Of a stretch of DNA of 64,000 nucleotides, positions 9,066 through 16,790 are shown piece by piece. Within the stretch, counting starts at the first letter, position 1. Every line of letters begins with the position of its first letter. The translations under genes and the position numbers were made by a program. This stretch comes from Acholeplasmataceae bacterium UBA6150 (GTDB lineage: Bacteria; Bacillota_I; Bacilli_A; Acholeplasmatales; UBA5453). The notes below the pieces were generated by a model. That model had not been told where the DNA came from. It worked only from the letters and a program-made list of their open reading frames with translations, and searched no databases. The stretch spans positions 1-64,000 of the forward strand of contig DIUU01000012.1 in assembly GCA_002423145.1 (NCBI GenBank). Direction: 5' to 3'.

Positions 9066-9102
9066 TCTAAACGTTTACATTTATGATTTTGAGTGATAGA
9101 AT
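9066..9102 (+). promoter_or_regulatory. Promoter of the 9139-10695 pair with overlapping CRE-like operator
   Basis: TTTACA (9074-9079), a 17-base spacer and TAGAAT (9097-9102) form a plausible promoter. The near-palindrome TCTAAACGTTTACA (9066-9079) covers the -35 box and matches the CcpA/LacI-type consensus TGWAARCGYTWWCA at 13 of 14 positions on the opposite strand. This suggests repression of the regulator gene by a LacI-family protein. Binding is inferred. Confidence 0.55.
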
Positions 9103-9138
9103 ATAATCAAATAGCAAAAGGGCGGTGAGTTTCATATT

Positions 9139-9915
9139 ATGTTTACGTTTAGATCCCTCATTTTATCGGAAAGAATGCGTTCTTTCATGATGGTTGTAAT
9201 TTTAGTGGTGTTTGTCGGCTTCGGAATTCAAATCATTATGAATGAGTCCAATTTGACAACACAAATCTTCTATGTGGTATTCCTCTCATTCTTTACCTTC
9301 TTCTTTGTCATCTCAGAAGTCTTACGTTTCATGCACAGAAAAATGATTTATGCCATGAATATTTTGGTGAATCATGAGAAGGCATTGTACTGGTTAAACC
9401 TCATTAAGAAGTTTGATTTGATTAAAGAGTATCAACAAACCCATTTTGTTTTCCAAACATTATACTTTAGAGACTTAGGTGAGTTTGAAAATTTGAAAAC
9501 CTTACTTACTCATCCCATTTTTCAACGCAGTTCCAGTTTAAAACTGATTGAAAAAGTCAATCGATTTTATATCGCGATTGAATCCAATATAGAATCCGAT
9601 GTACACGCACTGTACAAAGAAATTTATGATGCCTATTTTGTTAAAACGAAAAAAAATCGTACCCCAAGGTACGTGTATGATATTCATCAAATCAGTGCAG
9701 ATTATTATATCTATAAAAAGAATGCTTCTAAAGCACACGATGAGTTAAAAGCTGTATTGCTCGATCGTTTAAACCCAAGAGAACAAACCTATTATTATGT
9801 ATCTTATGCTAGATATAGTCAATTAAAACAAAAAGACACCGACTTGGTTTATTTAAATAAAGCGAAAGCAATAGCACCTCACGTACATCATGTACAAGCT
9901 TATACAAGGGAGTAA
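9139..9915 (+). CDS. Membrane-anchored helical-repeat protein, unknown function
   Basis: I do not recognise this 258-residue protein. Residues about 16-34 and 41-62 are two hydrophobic segments, followed by MHRKMIYAMN and a soluble, probably cytoplasmic, helical region of about 190 residues. Repeated pairs of helices (for example ALYWLNLIKKFDLIKEYQ, HQISADYYIYKKNASKAHDE and YYVSYARYSQLKQKD) resemble degenerate TPR units. It is followed after 3 bases by the DeoR regulator and almost certainly cotranscribed with it, with AGGGAG serving as the ribosome site of the second gene. A role in signalling to the regulator is possible but not shown. Confidence 0.8.
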   Translation: MFTFRSLILSERMRSFMMVVILVVFVGFGIQIIMNESNLTTQIFYVVFLSFFTFFFVISEVLRFMHRKMIYAMNILVNHEKALYWLNLIKKFDLIKEYQQTHFVFQTLYFRDLGEFENLKTLLTHPIFQRSSSLKLIEKVNRFYIAIESNIESDVHALYKEIYDAYFVKTKKNRTPRYVYDIHQISADYYIYKKNASKAHDELKAVLLDRLNPREQTYYYVSYARYSQLKQKDTDLVYLNKAKAIAPHVHHVQAYTRE

Positions 9916-9918
9916 ATC

Positions 9919-10695
9919 ATGAAAAGTTCAAAACAAGAAATTGAAAAACGCAGAACACACTTATTAAGATTATTAGAGTACCGTGAAAGTATGTCTGTTG
10001 AGGAATTGGCAGAGGCTTTGAAGACTTCAGAAATTACAATTCGTCGTGATCTTCAATACTTCCAACAACAAAATTTAATTGATCGCCATCATGGTGGCGC
10101 ATCCTTAAATAAAACCAATTTCACAACCAACATTTTCAGTTCCAATCTCGCGATTCATAAACACGCGATCGCGAAAGAAGCGGCACGTTTTGTGGAAGAT
10201 GGCGATACCATCTTCATCAATACTTCTTCTACTGCACTTTTGGTCCTAGAGTACATAACTGCGAAACAAGTCACGGTCATCACCAATAACGGTAGGGCCA
10301 TATTTTGTGAACACAAAGATAACCTTTATGTCATCCTTACAGGCGGCGAACTCCGCATGCCCAAAGAGTCCTTGGTGGGTGATTTCGCACTCAATAATTT
10401 AAGTCGAGTGAAGGCTGCCAAATGTTTTCTAGGCTGTAGTGGTATTTCATTGAAGAGTGGTTTTACAACGGCAGTTTTACAAGAAGTTGCTATCAACGAA
10501 ATGATGTTAAAAAACACCATTGGACCACGCATTGTCTTGGCTGACAAAAACAAAGTGGGTAGAGAACACAGTTTCATCTCAGGTTCGATTAAAGACTTAA
10601 CGTATTTGATTACAGACACACAAGCGAGTGAAACTGAGGTCAAAGCATTAAGACAAGCCGGACTCAAGGTTTTACAAGTCCCCGTCGTTGAGTAA
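9919..10695 (+). CDS. DeoR/GlpR-family transcriptional regulator, likely of the ula operon
   Basis: The protein has 258 residues, standard for the family. Residues about 8-60 form the N-terminal winged helix (SVEELAEALKTSEITIRRDLQYF, then IDRHHGGA). The C-terminal sugar-phosphate-sensing domain shows GDTIFINTSST, VITNNG, LTGGELR and VLADKNKVG. E. coli UlaR is also a DeoR-type repressor, and this gene diverges from the ula operon, so it is the best candidate for its local regulator; L-ascorbate 6-phosphate would be the expected ligand by analogy. The name ulaR is not given because orthology cannot be tested here. Confidence 0.88.
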   Translation: MKSSKQEIEKRRTHLLRLLEYRESMSVEELAEALKTSEITIRRDLQYFQQQNLIDRHHGGASLNKTNFTTNIFSSNLAIHKHAIAKEAARFVEDGDTIFINTSSTALLVLEYITAKQVTVITNNGRAIFCEHKDNLYVILTGGELRMPKESLVGDFALNNLSRVKAAKCFLGCSGISLKSGFTTAVLQEVAINEMMLKNTIGPRIVLADKNKVGREHSFISGSIKDLTYLITDTQASETEVKALRQAGLKVLQVPVVE

Positions 10696-10696
10696 A

Positions 10697-10726
10697 CAAA
10701 AAAGTGTGAGTTTCACACTTTTTTTT
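10697..10726 (+). terminator. Terminator after the DeoR gene
   Basis: AAAAGTGTGA, a three-base loop and TCACACTTTT followed by more T form a strong hairpin just after the DeoR stop. The last codons and TGA stop of the convergent gene lie within it. Confidence 0.85.
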
Positions 10727-11015
10727 CTTGAATATAGGCACTTACTGAATGAAATGTAATCGCCCCGTGATGGGTTTGTTCTGCCCGTACATGACTGCCT
10801 GCGTAGCCAAATGTATGATCGCTCTCCCTCAAAGGGATGGCGATGGTGTTCATTAGACCATCGGTAATCATGGCATCACTCATGGGTTTTTTCCCGAGTG
10901 TTTTGAGAAATTCAAACAATTGTTCTTTTGACTGTTGAGAGCGGATTTCAACAAAGGTAAAATAAATCTTTTTTGGATCTTTTTCTGGTGTGTGCCCGCC
11001 AAATGGAAATGGCAT
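10713..11015 (-). CDS. Orphan 100-residue protein under a SAM-type riboswitch
   Basis: I do not recognise this small protein. It has no signal peptide or membrane segment. It opens MPFPFGGHTPEKDP, then alternates strand and helix (KKIYFTFVEIRSQ, SKEQLFEFLKTLGK, TDGLMNTIAIPLRE, HHGAITFHSVSAYI), compatible with a compact alpha/beta fold, and has several histidines in the second half (HVRAEQTHHGA). The ATG at 11015 is chosen because AGGAGG lies 6 bases upstream; an upstream in-frame start has no such site. It has its own promoter and an S-box-like leader with a terminator, so expression should depend on S-adenosylmethionine. A role in methionine or methyl metabolism is inferred from the leader only. 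Confidence 0.8.
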   Translation of the reverse strand: MPFPFGGHTPEKDPKKIYFTFVEIRSQQSKEQLFEFLKTLGKKPMSDAMITDGLMNTIAIPLRESDHTFGYAGSHVRAEQTHHGAITFHSVSAYIQEKKV

Positions 11016-11039
11016 ATTAATCCTCCTATGGACCAAGAG

Positions 11040-11166
11040 AGAAAAAGAAAACCCATCGAGATGATGGGTTTAAGTACACAGTTATCCATCATCCAAGCGT
11101 TAGCACCTTGCCTAAGGTAGGTTGCTGAAGGGTCAATGAGCTTGTCTCTCGCCTTCTCTTTATGGT
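11040..11166 (-). ncRNA. Putative S-box (SAM-I clan) riboswitch with terminator and antiterminator
   Basis: Read on the minus strand, the leader contains AGAGAAGGCGAGAGAC, then CAUUGACC, CUUCAGCAACC, a small stem ACCUU/AAGGU, and GGUGCUAA. These match the order and spacing of S-box core blocks (GAGGGA, AUGA, GCAACC, GGUGCUAA). The intrinsic terminator is AACCCATC/GATGGGTT (11050-11070) plus a T-rich tail. The 5' arm of that stem also pairs perfectly over 8 bases with GATGATGG at 11086-11093 in the aptamer tail, a classic antiterminator. The part after GGUGCUAA is short, so a canonical P4 is not obvious and this may be a variant. Confidence 0.72.
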
Positions 11167-11172
11167 AGTTAT

Positions 11173-11202
11173 ATTATAGTTTATTTACGATTTTTATACA
11201 AT
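11173..11202 (-). promoter_or_regulatory. Promoter of the S-box leader
   Basis: On the minus strand TTGTAT (11197-11202), an 18-base spacer and TATAAT (11173-11178) place the transcript start near 11166, exactly at the start of the aptamer-like region. It lies directly after the glpK stop codon. Confidence 0.7.
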
Positions 11203-11204
11203 GC

Positions 11205-12698
11205 TTATTTGATTTTAAAGTGTTGAGTTGCTGCTACAGCAATCTTCCACCCTTTAACCAAATGACTTCTGGTGGCTTCATCCATGACTGGATTGTAGGC
11301 TTTTTTAAGTTGCCAAGAGGCTTTGATATCTTCGGTTGATTTCCAAAAACCAACGGCTAAGCCCGCTAAATAAGCAGCCCCTAAAGCGGTGGTTTCAAGA
11401 ATCTTCGGTTGTTCAACTCTTAAGTTTAGGATATCTGATTGGAACTGCATGAGGAATTGATTGACAGTCGCTCCCCCATCGACTTTAAAGGATTTAATAG
11501 GAAGTTTGGTGTCTTCTTCCATGGCCCTTAAAACATCCATCGATTGGTAACAAATGGCTTCAAGAACCGCTCTTGCAAAATGGTCTTTTGTAGTTCCTCT
11601 GGTTAAACCAAAGATAGCGCCTCTGGCATCGGAATCCCAATACGGAGTACCTAATCCAACAAATGCAGGGACAATATAAACACCCTCATTGGATGGTAAT
11701 GTTTTAGCCAATCCTTCGGTTTCCGAAGCCGATTCAATCAGCTTAATACCATCTCTTAGCCATTGTACAGATGATCCCGCAACAAACACAGAACCTTCTA
11801 GTGCATACGTGATTTTATGATCTAAACCCCATGCGATGGTGGTCAATAAGCCGTGTTCAGAAATGATCGGTTTTTCGCCTGTATTCATGAGCATGAAACA
11901 GCCTGTACCGTAGGTGTTTTTAACCATCCCTTTTTCAAAGCAGTTTTGTCCAAATAACGCCGCTTGTTGGTCACCTGCGATGCCAGCAATCGGGACTTTC
12001 TTACCAAAGAAATGGTGAGGGGTAGAATACCCATAAATTTCAGAACTGGATTTAACTACTGGTAACATGGTGCGAGGAATACCCAATATTTGGAGTAATT
12101 CTTCATCCCATTTTAAATCATGAATGTTATATAAAAGTGTTCGAGACGCATTGGTATAATCGGTCACGTGAACCGTTTCCCCAGTCATTTTATAAACCAA
12201 CCAGGTATCGATTGTTCCAAATAAGAGTTCCCCTTGGTCGGCTTTTTTTCTCGCGCCTGGGACATTGTCTAAAATCCATTTGACTTTAGTACCAGAAAAA
12301 TAGGCGTCAATCAATAAGCCTGTTTTGGATTTAAATAGCGGGCCATAACCTTGCTTATTGAGTTCGTCACAAATCCCTGAGGTTTGGCGGGATTGCCAAA
12401 CAATGGCGTTATGAATCGGCTGTCCTGTGGTTTTATCCCAAACCACTGTGGTTTCACGTTGATTGGTAATGCCCACCGCTTCGATATCTTGAGGTTTTAA
12501 ATTGGCCTCTAACATCACACGTGCCATTACGGCTAACACAGAAACCCAAATTTGATTTGGGTTATGTTCTACCCAACCTGGTTGTGGGTAGATTTGAGTG
12601 ATTTCTTCACTGGCCATCGCGATGATGTTGGAATCATGATCGAATATGATGGCTCTGGTGCTGGTGGTACCTTGGTCGATTGAAAGTATGTATTTCAT
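11205..12698 (-). CDS. glpK: Glycerol kinase
   Basis: GlpK phosphorylates glycerol with ATP to sn-glycerol 3-phosphate. The 497-residue protein has the N-terminal phosphate-1 motif QGTTSTRAIIFD, the substrate segment NQRETTVVWD, WQSRQT, GTIDTWLVYK, DYTNASRT, the GIAGDQQAALFGQ phosphate-2 motif, YGTGCF, and KVDGGAT near the adenosine site. In many Firmicutes a histidine in the segment around HVTDYTNASRT is the target of HPr; His is present there. The start overlaps the previous gene by 4 bases. No terminator lies between its stop and the S-box promoter. Confidence 0.97.
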   Translation of the reverse strand: MKYILSIDQGTTSTRAIIFDHDSNIIAMASEEITQIYPQPGWVEHNPNQIWVSVLAVMARVMLEANLKPQDIEAVGITNQRETTVVWDKTTGQPIHNAIVWQSRQTSGICDELNKQGYGPLFKSKTGLLIDAYFSGTKVKWILDNVPGARKKADQGELLFGTIDTWLVYKMTGETVHVTDYTNASRTLLYNIHDLKWDEELLQILGIPRTMLPVVKSSSEIYGYSTPHHFFGKKVPIAGIAGDQQAALFGQNCFEKGMVKNTYGTGCFMLMNTGEKPIISEHGLLTTIAWGLDHKITYALEGSVFVAGSSVQWLRDGIKLIESASETEGLAKTLPSNEGVYIVPAFVGLGTPYWDSDARGAIFGLTRGTTKDHFARAVLEAICYQSMDVLRAMEEDTKLPIKSFKVDGGATVNQFLMQFQSDILNLRVEQPKILETTALGAAYLAGLAVGFWKSTEDIKASWQLKKAYNPVMDEATRSHLVKGWKIAVAATQHFKIK

Positions 12699-13054
12699 AA
12701 AATTACCCCTTCGTGATTGATCGATTTAGTCGCGACGATGTCTACGCCTGTATGATAGATATCCGCGACGATTACATCTCCTATTTTAACATGTTTTTCT
12801 ATGACAATATCCTCTAAAAGGGATAAAATCTTGAATATCAATTCTTTAGGTACAGGTTCTTTGGTTTTTACCGAAAGTCTAGGACAATCTGTAAATTGTG
12901 TTTTAACGGTGGTGGTGAGCATTCGCTTAGGCGATGTCATTTCAACAATCGCGTATTTTTCACCACGAGGGCAGCGATTTCCTACCACTTTCAACGATTC
13001 ATCTACCGATAGATGACAGCCTACGGGACAAACAATGCAGGTGAGTTCTTTCAT
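12695..13054 (-). CDS. DUF1667 cysteine-cluster protein of the glycerol-3-phosphate dehydrogenase operon
   Basis: This 119-residue protein begins with a cysteine cluster, CIVCPVGC followed by NRCPRG, which could bind an iron-sulfur cluster or zinc. The rest includes SPKRMLTTTVKT and PVPKELIFKIL, typical of DUF1667. This family is regularly found next to the two flavoproteins encoded just upstream and is thought to be a third part of that oxidoreductase, in place of E. coli GlpC. It overlaps the upstream flavoprotein gene and glpK by 4 bases each (ATGA type), which supports tight coupling. Its biochemical role is not established. Confidence 0.85.
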   Translation of the reverse strand: MKELTCIVCPVGCHLSVDESLKVVGNRCPRGEKYAIVEMTSPKRMLTTTVKTQFTDCPRLSVKTKEPVPKELIFKILSLLEDIVIEKHVKIGDVIVADIYHTGVDIVATKSINHEGVIL

Positions 13055-14310
13055 AGTACTTCCTCCAAACTGATTTCAATCGGATCATTCGATAAGAGAT
13101 TTTCTTTTTTAATTAAGATATTTTCCATTTCTGCTGGGGCTATGTATTTCGCTTTCTTTTGTAAAATAACGACGCCATTTTGTGTTACTTTGAATAGCCC
13201 TTGTTCCATTTTCTTAGTGACACGGAATGAACATTGAATCGATTCCTGGATGTCATTAAAGTCAATGAGTTGAGGTACCACATAACGGATATTAGAACCT
13301 ATCTCAACGATTTTTAAATCCTTGGTATGATTTTGTTTTTCTAGTAAAAAAGTTTTCGCGTTTTTACCTGCTTTTTCGCCTTCTTTGGATACCCAGTCGA
13401 CCAAGTCATGGACATGAAGGGCATTCCCACAAACGAACAAACCATCCACATTGGTCATGAGCGATTGATCTACAATCGCACTTTTGGTGACTGGGCTTTT
13501 TTTCATTTGAAGCGAATCAAATAATCCAACATCAGGAATCAATCCAATCGATAACAATAAGGTATCGACATCGAATGATTTCTCAGTTCCAGGGATGGGT
13601 TCAAATCGGTTATCCACTTGTTGAATGGTGATTTGTTCCAAAGTATCTTTACCTTTGATGTTTGTCACGGTGTGTGAAAGGTATAATGGAATATTGAAAT
13701 CATCTAAGCATTGGACTATATTTCGGGTTAACCCATTGGAGTAAGGCATCAATTCAGCCACCCCTAAGACGGTCGCACCTTCGAGTGTCATGCGTCTGGC
13801 CATGATGAGTCCGATGTCACCACTGCCTAAGATAAATACCCTTTTACCAACCAAATAGCCTTCCATATTTAAATAGCGTTGTGCACTACCTGCAGGCATA
13901 ATCCCTTTGGGTCTTTCTCCAGGGATTTGAACTGCCCCTCTCGTGCGTTCATAACACCCTGAAGCGATGATCACGGCTTTGGTTGTTAAGTGACGGTACC
14001 CGTCAGCTTCGCTGGTTAAAGTAATTTCAAAATCGGTTTTCTTTTGAATGTCAATGACAGTGGTACCCAATAAAACATCGATTTTTTGATTTTTCAATTG
14101 TTCAATAAAGCGAGTCGCGTATTCGGGTCCAGTCAATTCTTCTTGAAATACATGTAATCCAAATCCATTGTGAATGCATTGATTTAAAATACCACCCAAT
14201 CGGGGTTCTCTTTCAATGATGAGGATGTTTAATTGGGGATCATTGGCTGAAAGTGCGGCTGCGAGTCCAGCGGCACCCCCACCGATGATGGTAAGGTCTG
14301 TTTTCATCAT
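13051..14310 (-). CDS. FAD/NAD(P)-dependent oxidoreductase, GlpB-like partner of G3P dehydrogenase
   Basis: The 419-residue protein is a pyridine-nucleotide-disulfide-type flavoprotein. It has the FAD-binding IIGGGAAGLAAALSA at residues about 8-22, the second dinucleotide motif ILGSGDIGLIMARR near 165, and the GLFVCGNALHVHDLVDWVS FAD-contact region. The ASGCYERTRG and PGERPKGIMPAG segments are typical of the flavoprotein paired with GlpA and DUF1667 in Firmicutes. It probably carries electrons from G3P oxidation to NAD or to a quinone; the acceptor cannot be told from sequence. It overlaps glpA by 4 bases. Confidence 0.88.
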   Translation of the reverse strand: MMKTDLTIIGGGAAGLAAALSANDPQLNILIIEREPRLGGILNQCIHNGFGLHVFQEELTGPEYATRFIEQLKNQKIDVLLGTTVIDIQKKTDFEITLTSEADGYRHLTTKAVIIASGCYERTRGAVQIPGERPKGIMPAGSAQRYLNMEGYLVGKRVFILGSGDIGLIMARRMTLEGATVLGVAELMPYSNGLTRNIVQCLDDFNIPLYLSHTVTNIKGKDTLEQITIQQVDNRFEPIPGTEKSFDVDTLLLSIGLIPDVGLFDSLQMKKSPVTKSAIVDQSLMTNVDGLFVCGNALHVHDLVDWVSKEGEKAGKNAKTFLLEKQNHTKDLKIVEIGSNIRYVVPQLIDFNDIQESIQCSFRVTKKMEQGLFKVTQNGVVILQKKAKYIAPAEMENILIKKENLLSNDPIEISLEEVL

Positions 14311-15743
14311 TTTGTTTTGGTCTCCTTCACTAGGATGGGGGTATGTTCTGCATAGTAATTCACTTCGGTTGGTTTTTTATTGGTTTCTCTACCGATGATT
14401 TTCAGTACTTCTGATTCACAATACCCACCTTGACACAAGCCTGCGCCTGCACGTGCACGCTTTTTAATACCTTTGATGGTGTCATTGCCTGTGGGGCTAT
14501 GGATGGCATTTAAGATATCTTGTTCTGTCACCTTTTCACATTTACAAACCAAATGCCCATGCTTAGGGTGTTTCTTAATTTCCGTTTGTTTTTCACTTTC
14601 AGTTAGTGTATGAAATAGCGGTATATTTTTATGAATTGGATTAAAATTTGGTTTTTTAGGTAAATTGATTTTGATGACCTCTTCTACCACGTATTTCGCA
14701 ATCGCAGGAGCAGCCGTGAGTCCTGGGGAGTCAATCCCTGCCACGTGATAAAATCCTGGGTGAACCTTGGATTCTTGGATATAAAAATCTTCATAAGTCG
14801 AGGTTGCACGTACCCCTGCGAAGTTTCTGATGATCATGTCGTATGGGATTTGATTGGATAATGATTTTAATTGTTCTTTGATGTATTTCATGCCTTCTCG
14901 AGTCGTCGATTCATCTTCGCGGTTCATGACATCGTAGGAGGTAGGTCCTAATAAGATATTGCCATGGGTTTGAGGGACAATGAGAACCCCTTTCCCTGCT
15001 TTGGTCGGTAATGGATAAATCACGTGATTGAATAATCCTACCGCTTTACGGTCTAAGACAAAGTATTCACCTTTACGGGGTTTGATTTCAAATTCAGGTT
15101 TTTCTTCAATCATTTTCGCAATCAAGTCACTGTTCACACCAGAAGCGTTGATGACGTGTTTGGTTTCAATCGATGAACCATTTTTAAGATGTAATACGAA
15201 ATGATCAGACTTTACATCGATGGAAACCACCTGTGCATTTCGTTTAAATTCAGCCCCATTTTTAATTGAATTCGATATCGCGTTGATCGCTACTTCCCAT
15301 GGAAAGGTGACTTTGGTAGAGGGTAAGGACAATACTTTGGTGATGGTGTCTGTCAAGCGGGGTTCGACTTTGCGTGCTTCATCACCACTTAAAAAATACG
15401 CACCTAAGACACCATTGATTAAAGCTCGATCAAACAGGGCTTGTAACATCGTTTCTTCCTCTGGTGTATGAGCCACCACATAGGCACCGGTTCTTAATAA
15501 AGAGATGTCTAATTCTTTCTCAAGGGTGTCGTATAAACGGTTGCCTTCGACACATAAACGGGCTTTTAATGACCCAGGTTTAGGGTCATGTCCAGCATGA
15601 ATGATTGCACTGTTAGCGATCGTTTGGTGGCTGGCGATGTCATTTTCTTTGTCAATGACTAAAACAGATACGGGGTATTTGGATAATTCTCTCGTAATTA
15701 AGGATCCAATGATGCCGGAACCAATTACAACATAGTCTTTCAT
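14307..15743 (-). CDS. glpA: Anaerobic-type glycerol-3-phosphate dehydrogenase, FAD subunit with BFD [2Fe-2S] domain
   Basis: It oxidises glycerol 3-phosphate to dihydroxyacetone phosphate. The 478-residue protein has a DAO-type FAD fold (VVIGSGIIGSLITREL at the N-terminus, then NSAIIHAGHDPKPGSLKARL, and HVAGIDSPGLTAAPAIA). The C-terminal BFD-like domain from about residue 400 contains CKCEKVTE and GLCQGGYC, four cysteines for a [2Fe-2S] cluster. This architecture is that of GlpA-like proteins paired with the next two genes. The gene lies behind a leader with a terminator-type hairpin (15760-15806), the place where GlpP should act. Confidence 0.88.
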   Translation of the reverse strand: MKDYVVIGSGIIGSLITRELSKYPVSVLVIDKENDIASHQTIANSAIIHAGHDPKPGSLKARLCVEGNRLYDTLEKELDISLLRTGAYVVAHTPEEETMLQALFDRALINGVLGAYFLSGDEARKVEPRLTDTITKVLSLPSTKVTFPWEVAINAISNSIKNGAEFKRNAQVVSIDVKSDHFVLHLKNGSSIETKHVINASGVNSDLIAKMIEEKPEFEIKPRKGEYFVLDRKAVGLFNHVIYPLPTKAGKGVLIVPQTHGNILLGPTSYDVMNREDESTTREGMKYIKEQLKSLSNQIPYDMIIRNFAGVRATSTYEDFYIQESKVHPGFYHVAGIDSPGLTAAPAIAKYVVEEVIKINLPKKPNFNPIHKNIPLFHTLTESEKQTEIKKHPKHGHLVCKCEKVTEQDILNAIHSPTGNDTIKGIKKRARAGAGLCQGGYCESEVLKIIGRETNKKPTEVNYYAEHTPILVKETKTK

Positions 15744-15838
15744 AAAAAGGCCTCCTAAAATGTAAAAAGAGAAAAAAGATGTATTGATACATACGGTTTT
15801 TCTCTATTCTCTCTAGTTGAAATATTAACTTGTTTGTT
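15744..15838 (-). promoter_or_regulatory. Antitermination leader of glpA (terminator hairpin plus GlpP-type motif)
   Basis: On the minus strand an outer stem AGAGAAAAA/TTTTTCTCT (15768-15776 with 15797-15805) encloses an inner stem ATGTAT/ATACAT with a 2-base loop, followed by a T run, so it is a strong terminator within the glpP-glpA interval. The motif AGAGAGAATAGAG immediately precedes and enters the 5' arm. A protein bound there would prevent the hairpin, as GlpP is thought to do at Bacillus glpD. Confidence 0.7.
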
Positions 15839-16381
15839 TTATAGCCAAAACTTAGGGTTACTGGTAGTGACCGCGACAGCCCCTGCCAATAAGCAGGACG
15901 CGATTTGTTCTTTGGTTCGAATTAACCCACCCATCATGATTTCACAATGGATCTTTTGTTTGATTTCAGGGATGATATCCACACAAAGGGCAGGCAGTAC
16001 TTCTAAATAATCGGGGTTCGCTTTATTCGCGACTTCCAAACTCTGTTCGAGTGATATGGAGTCTTTTAAGAAAAACCTCAAAATCCCAATGACTTTTCGC
16101 TTCTTACAGACTTCGATGACTTTTGGTTTTGAAGAGATAATGCCATCCACCTTTAACGATTGGATGAGGTAAATCGCTCCAAACTCATCTGAACTTAGGC
16201 CTTTAATCAATTCCGAATGGATTAAGACTTTCTTGTCTTTACTTTTCATTTCAACAACCAAATCGGATAATTGAGCTAACTGAAAGTTCATTAAAATCCC
16301 ATAGGTCATGTTGGATTGTAAAAAGAGTCTGAGTTCTTGATGATTACTGATGGCTGGAATGATTCGTTGATTGCCTAACAT
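15839..16381 (-). CDS. glpP: GlpP-type glycerol-3-phosphate-responsive antiterminator
   Basis: The 180-residue protein matches the GlpP family in length and fold (a small TIM-like barrel). It shows RIIPAI at the start, the VLIHSELIKGLSSDEFGAIYLIQ segment, DGIISSKPKVIEVCKK, the strand EVLPALC, and MMGGLIRTKEQIASCLLAGAVAVTTS near the end. GlpP binds glycerol 3-phosphate and lets RNA polymerase pass a terminator in glp leaders. It is the first gene of the operon and the next gene follows after a leader with exactly such a terminator. It is not the missing UlaD, although both are small barrels. Confidence 0.9.
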   Translation of the reverse strand: MLGNQRIIPAISNHQELRLFLQSNMTYGILMNFQLAQLSDLVVEMKSKDKKVLIHSELIKGLSSDEFGAIYLIQSLKVDGIISSKPKVIEVCKKRKVIGILRFFLKDSISLEQSLEVANKANPDYLEVLPALCVDIIPEIKQKIHCEIMMGGLIRTKEQIASCLLAGAVAVTTSNPKFWL

Positions 16382-16518
16382 ACGATAAAACCACCGCCTT
16401 ATAGAAAATAAATAGCAAAATCAAAACGCGGAAAAATATGCATTTTAGTGACTTTGCTCTTAGCTCTCTCTTGTTTAAGTTCTAATTTCATTATAAAGGT
16501 ATAGTCTCCTTAAGTCAA
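16382..16518 (-). promoter_or_regulatory. Promoter and leader of the glp operon
   Basis: On the minus strand TTGACT (16513-16518), a 17-base spacer and TATAAT (16490-16495) make a near-consensus promoter. The leader of about 100 bases includes AGAGAGAGCTAAGAGC (plus-strand 16456-16471), similar to the motif before the glpA terminator, followed by an imperfect stem (AGCAAA with TTTGCT). This suggests that GlpP may also act on its own transcript. Confidence 0.7.
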
Positions 16519-16621
16519 GTTATGTTGTTGTTTTTTAATGTTTCCTAATACTGTGAGTTATTCCCCTCATGAGGGGATATTCCAAAATAGTTTTATATTC
16601 AAATAAAAGCCATTTAATATA

Positions 16622-16790
16622 TTGACACTAGACCAATGACGGTGTTATAATGACATCGACAACGTAATGTAAGCGCTTAGAGACCAAGAGCGGAGGCCAT
16701 ATTTCACGAAAGTGATTTTATAGGTGTCGTTCTTTTTATATTTTTATAGGGGCCGAAATTACAAAATCAAACAGAAAAGGGAGAGAAAAG
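16622..16790 (+). promoter_or_regulatory. Promoter, CRE-like site and structured leader of the alpha/beta hydrolase gene
   Basis: TTGACA (16622-16627), an 18-base spacer and TATAAT (16646-16651) form a strong promoter. TGTAAGCGCTTAGA (16668-16681) matches the CRE consensus at 13 of 14 positions and lies just past the start point. The leader continues with AGAGACCAAGAGCGGAGG (16679-16696), resembling the glp leader motif, then a TCAC-GAAA-GTGA hairpin and T-rich sequence. I could not fit it to a known riboswitch. Confidence 0.6.

Noticed and set aside
15839..16381. The missing ulaD decarboxylase
   Set aside because: It is a small barrel protein of similar size, but its motifs and its place at the head of the glycerol operon fit GlpP.
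11205..16381. E. coli-style glpABC operon
   Set aside because: The third gene is a DUF1667 protein, not GlpC, and there is no glpC-like 4Fe-4S membrane subunit, so the Firmicutes-type arrangement fits better.
16652..16790. c-di-AMP (ydaO) or other known riboswitch in the hydrolase leader
   Set aside because: GAGCGGAGGCC looked suggestive, but the other conserved blocks of ydaO, TPP, glycine and guanidine classes are missing. It is kept only as an unclassified leader.
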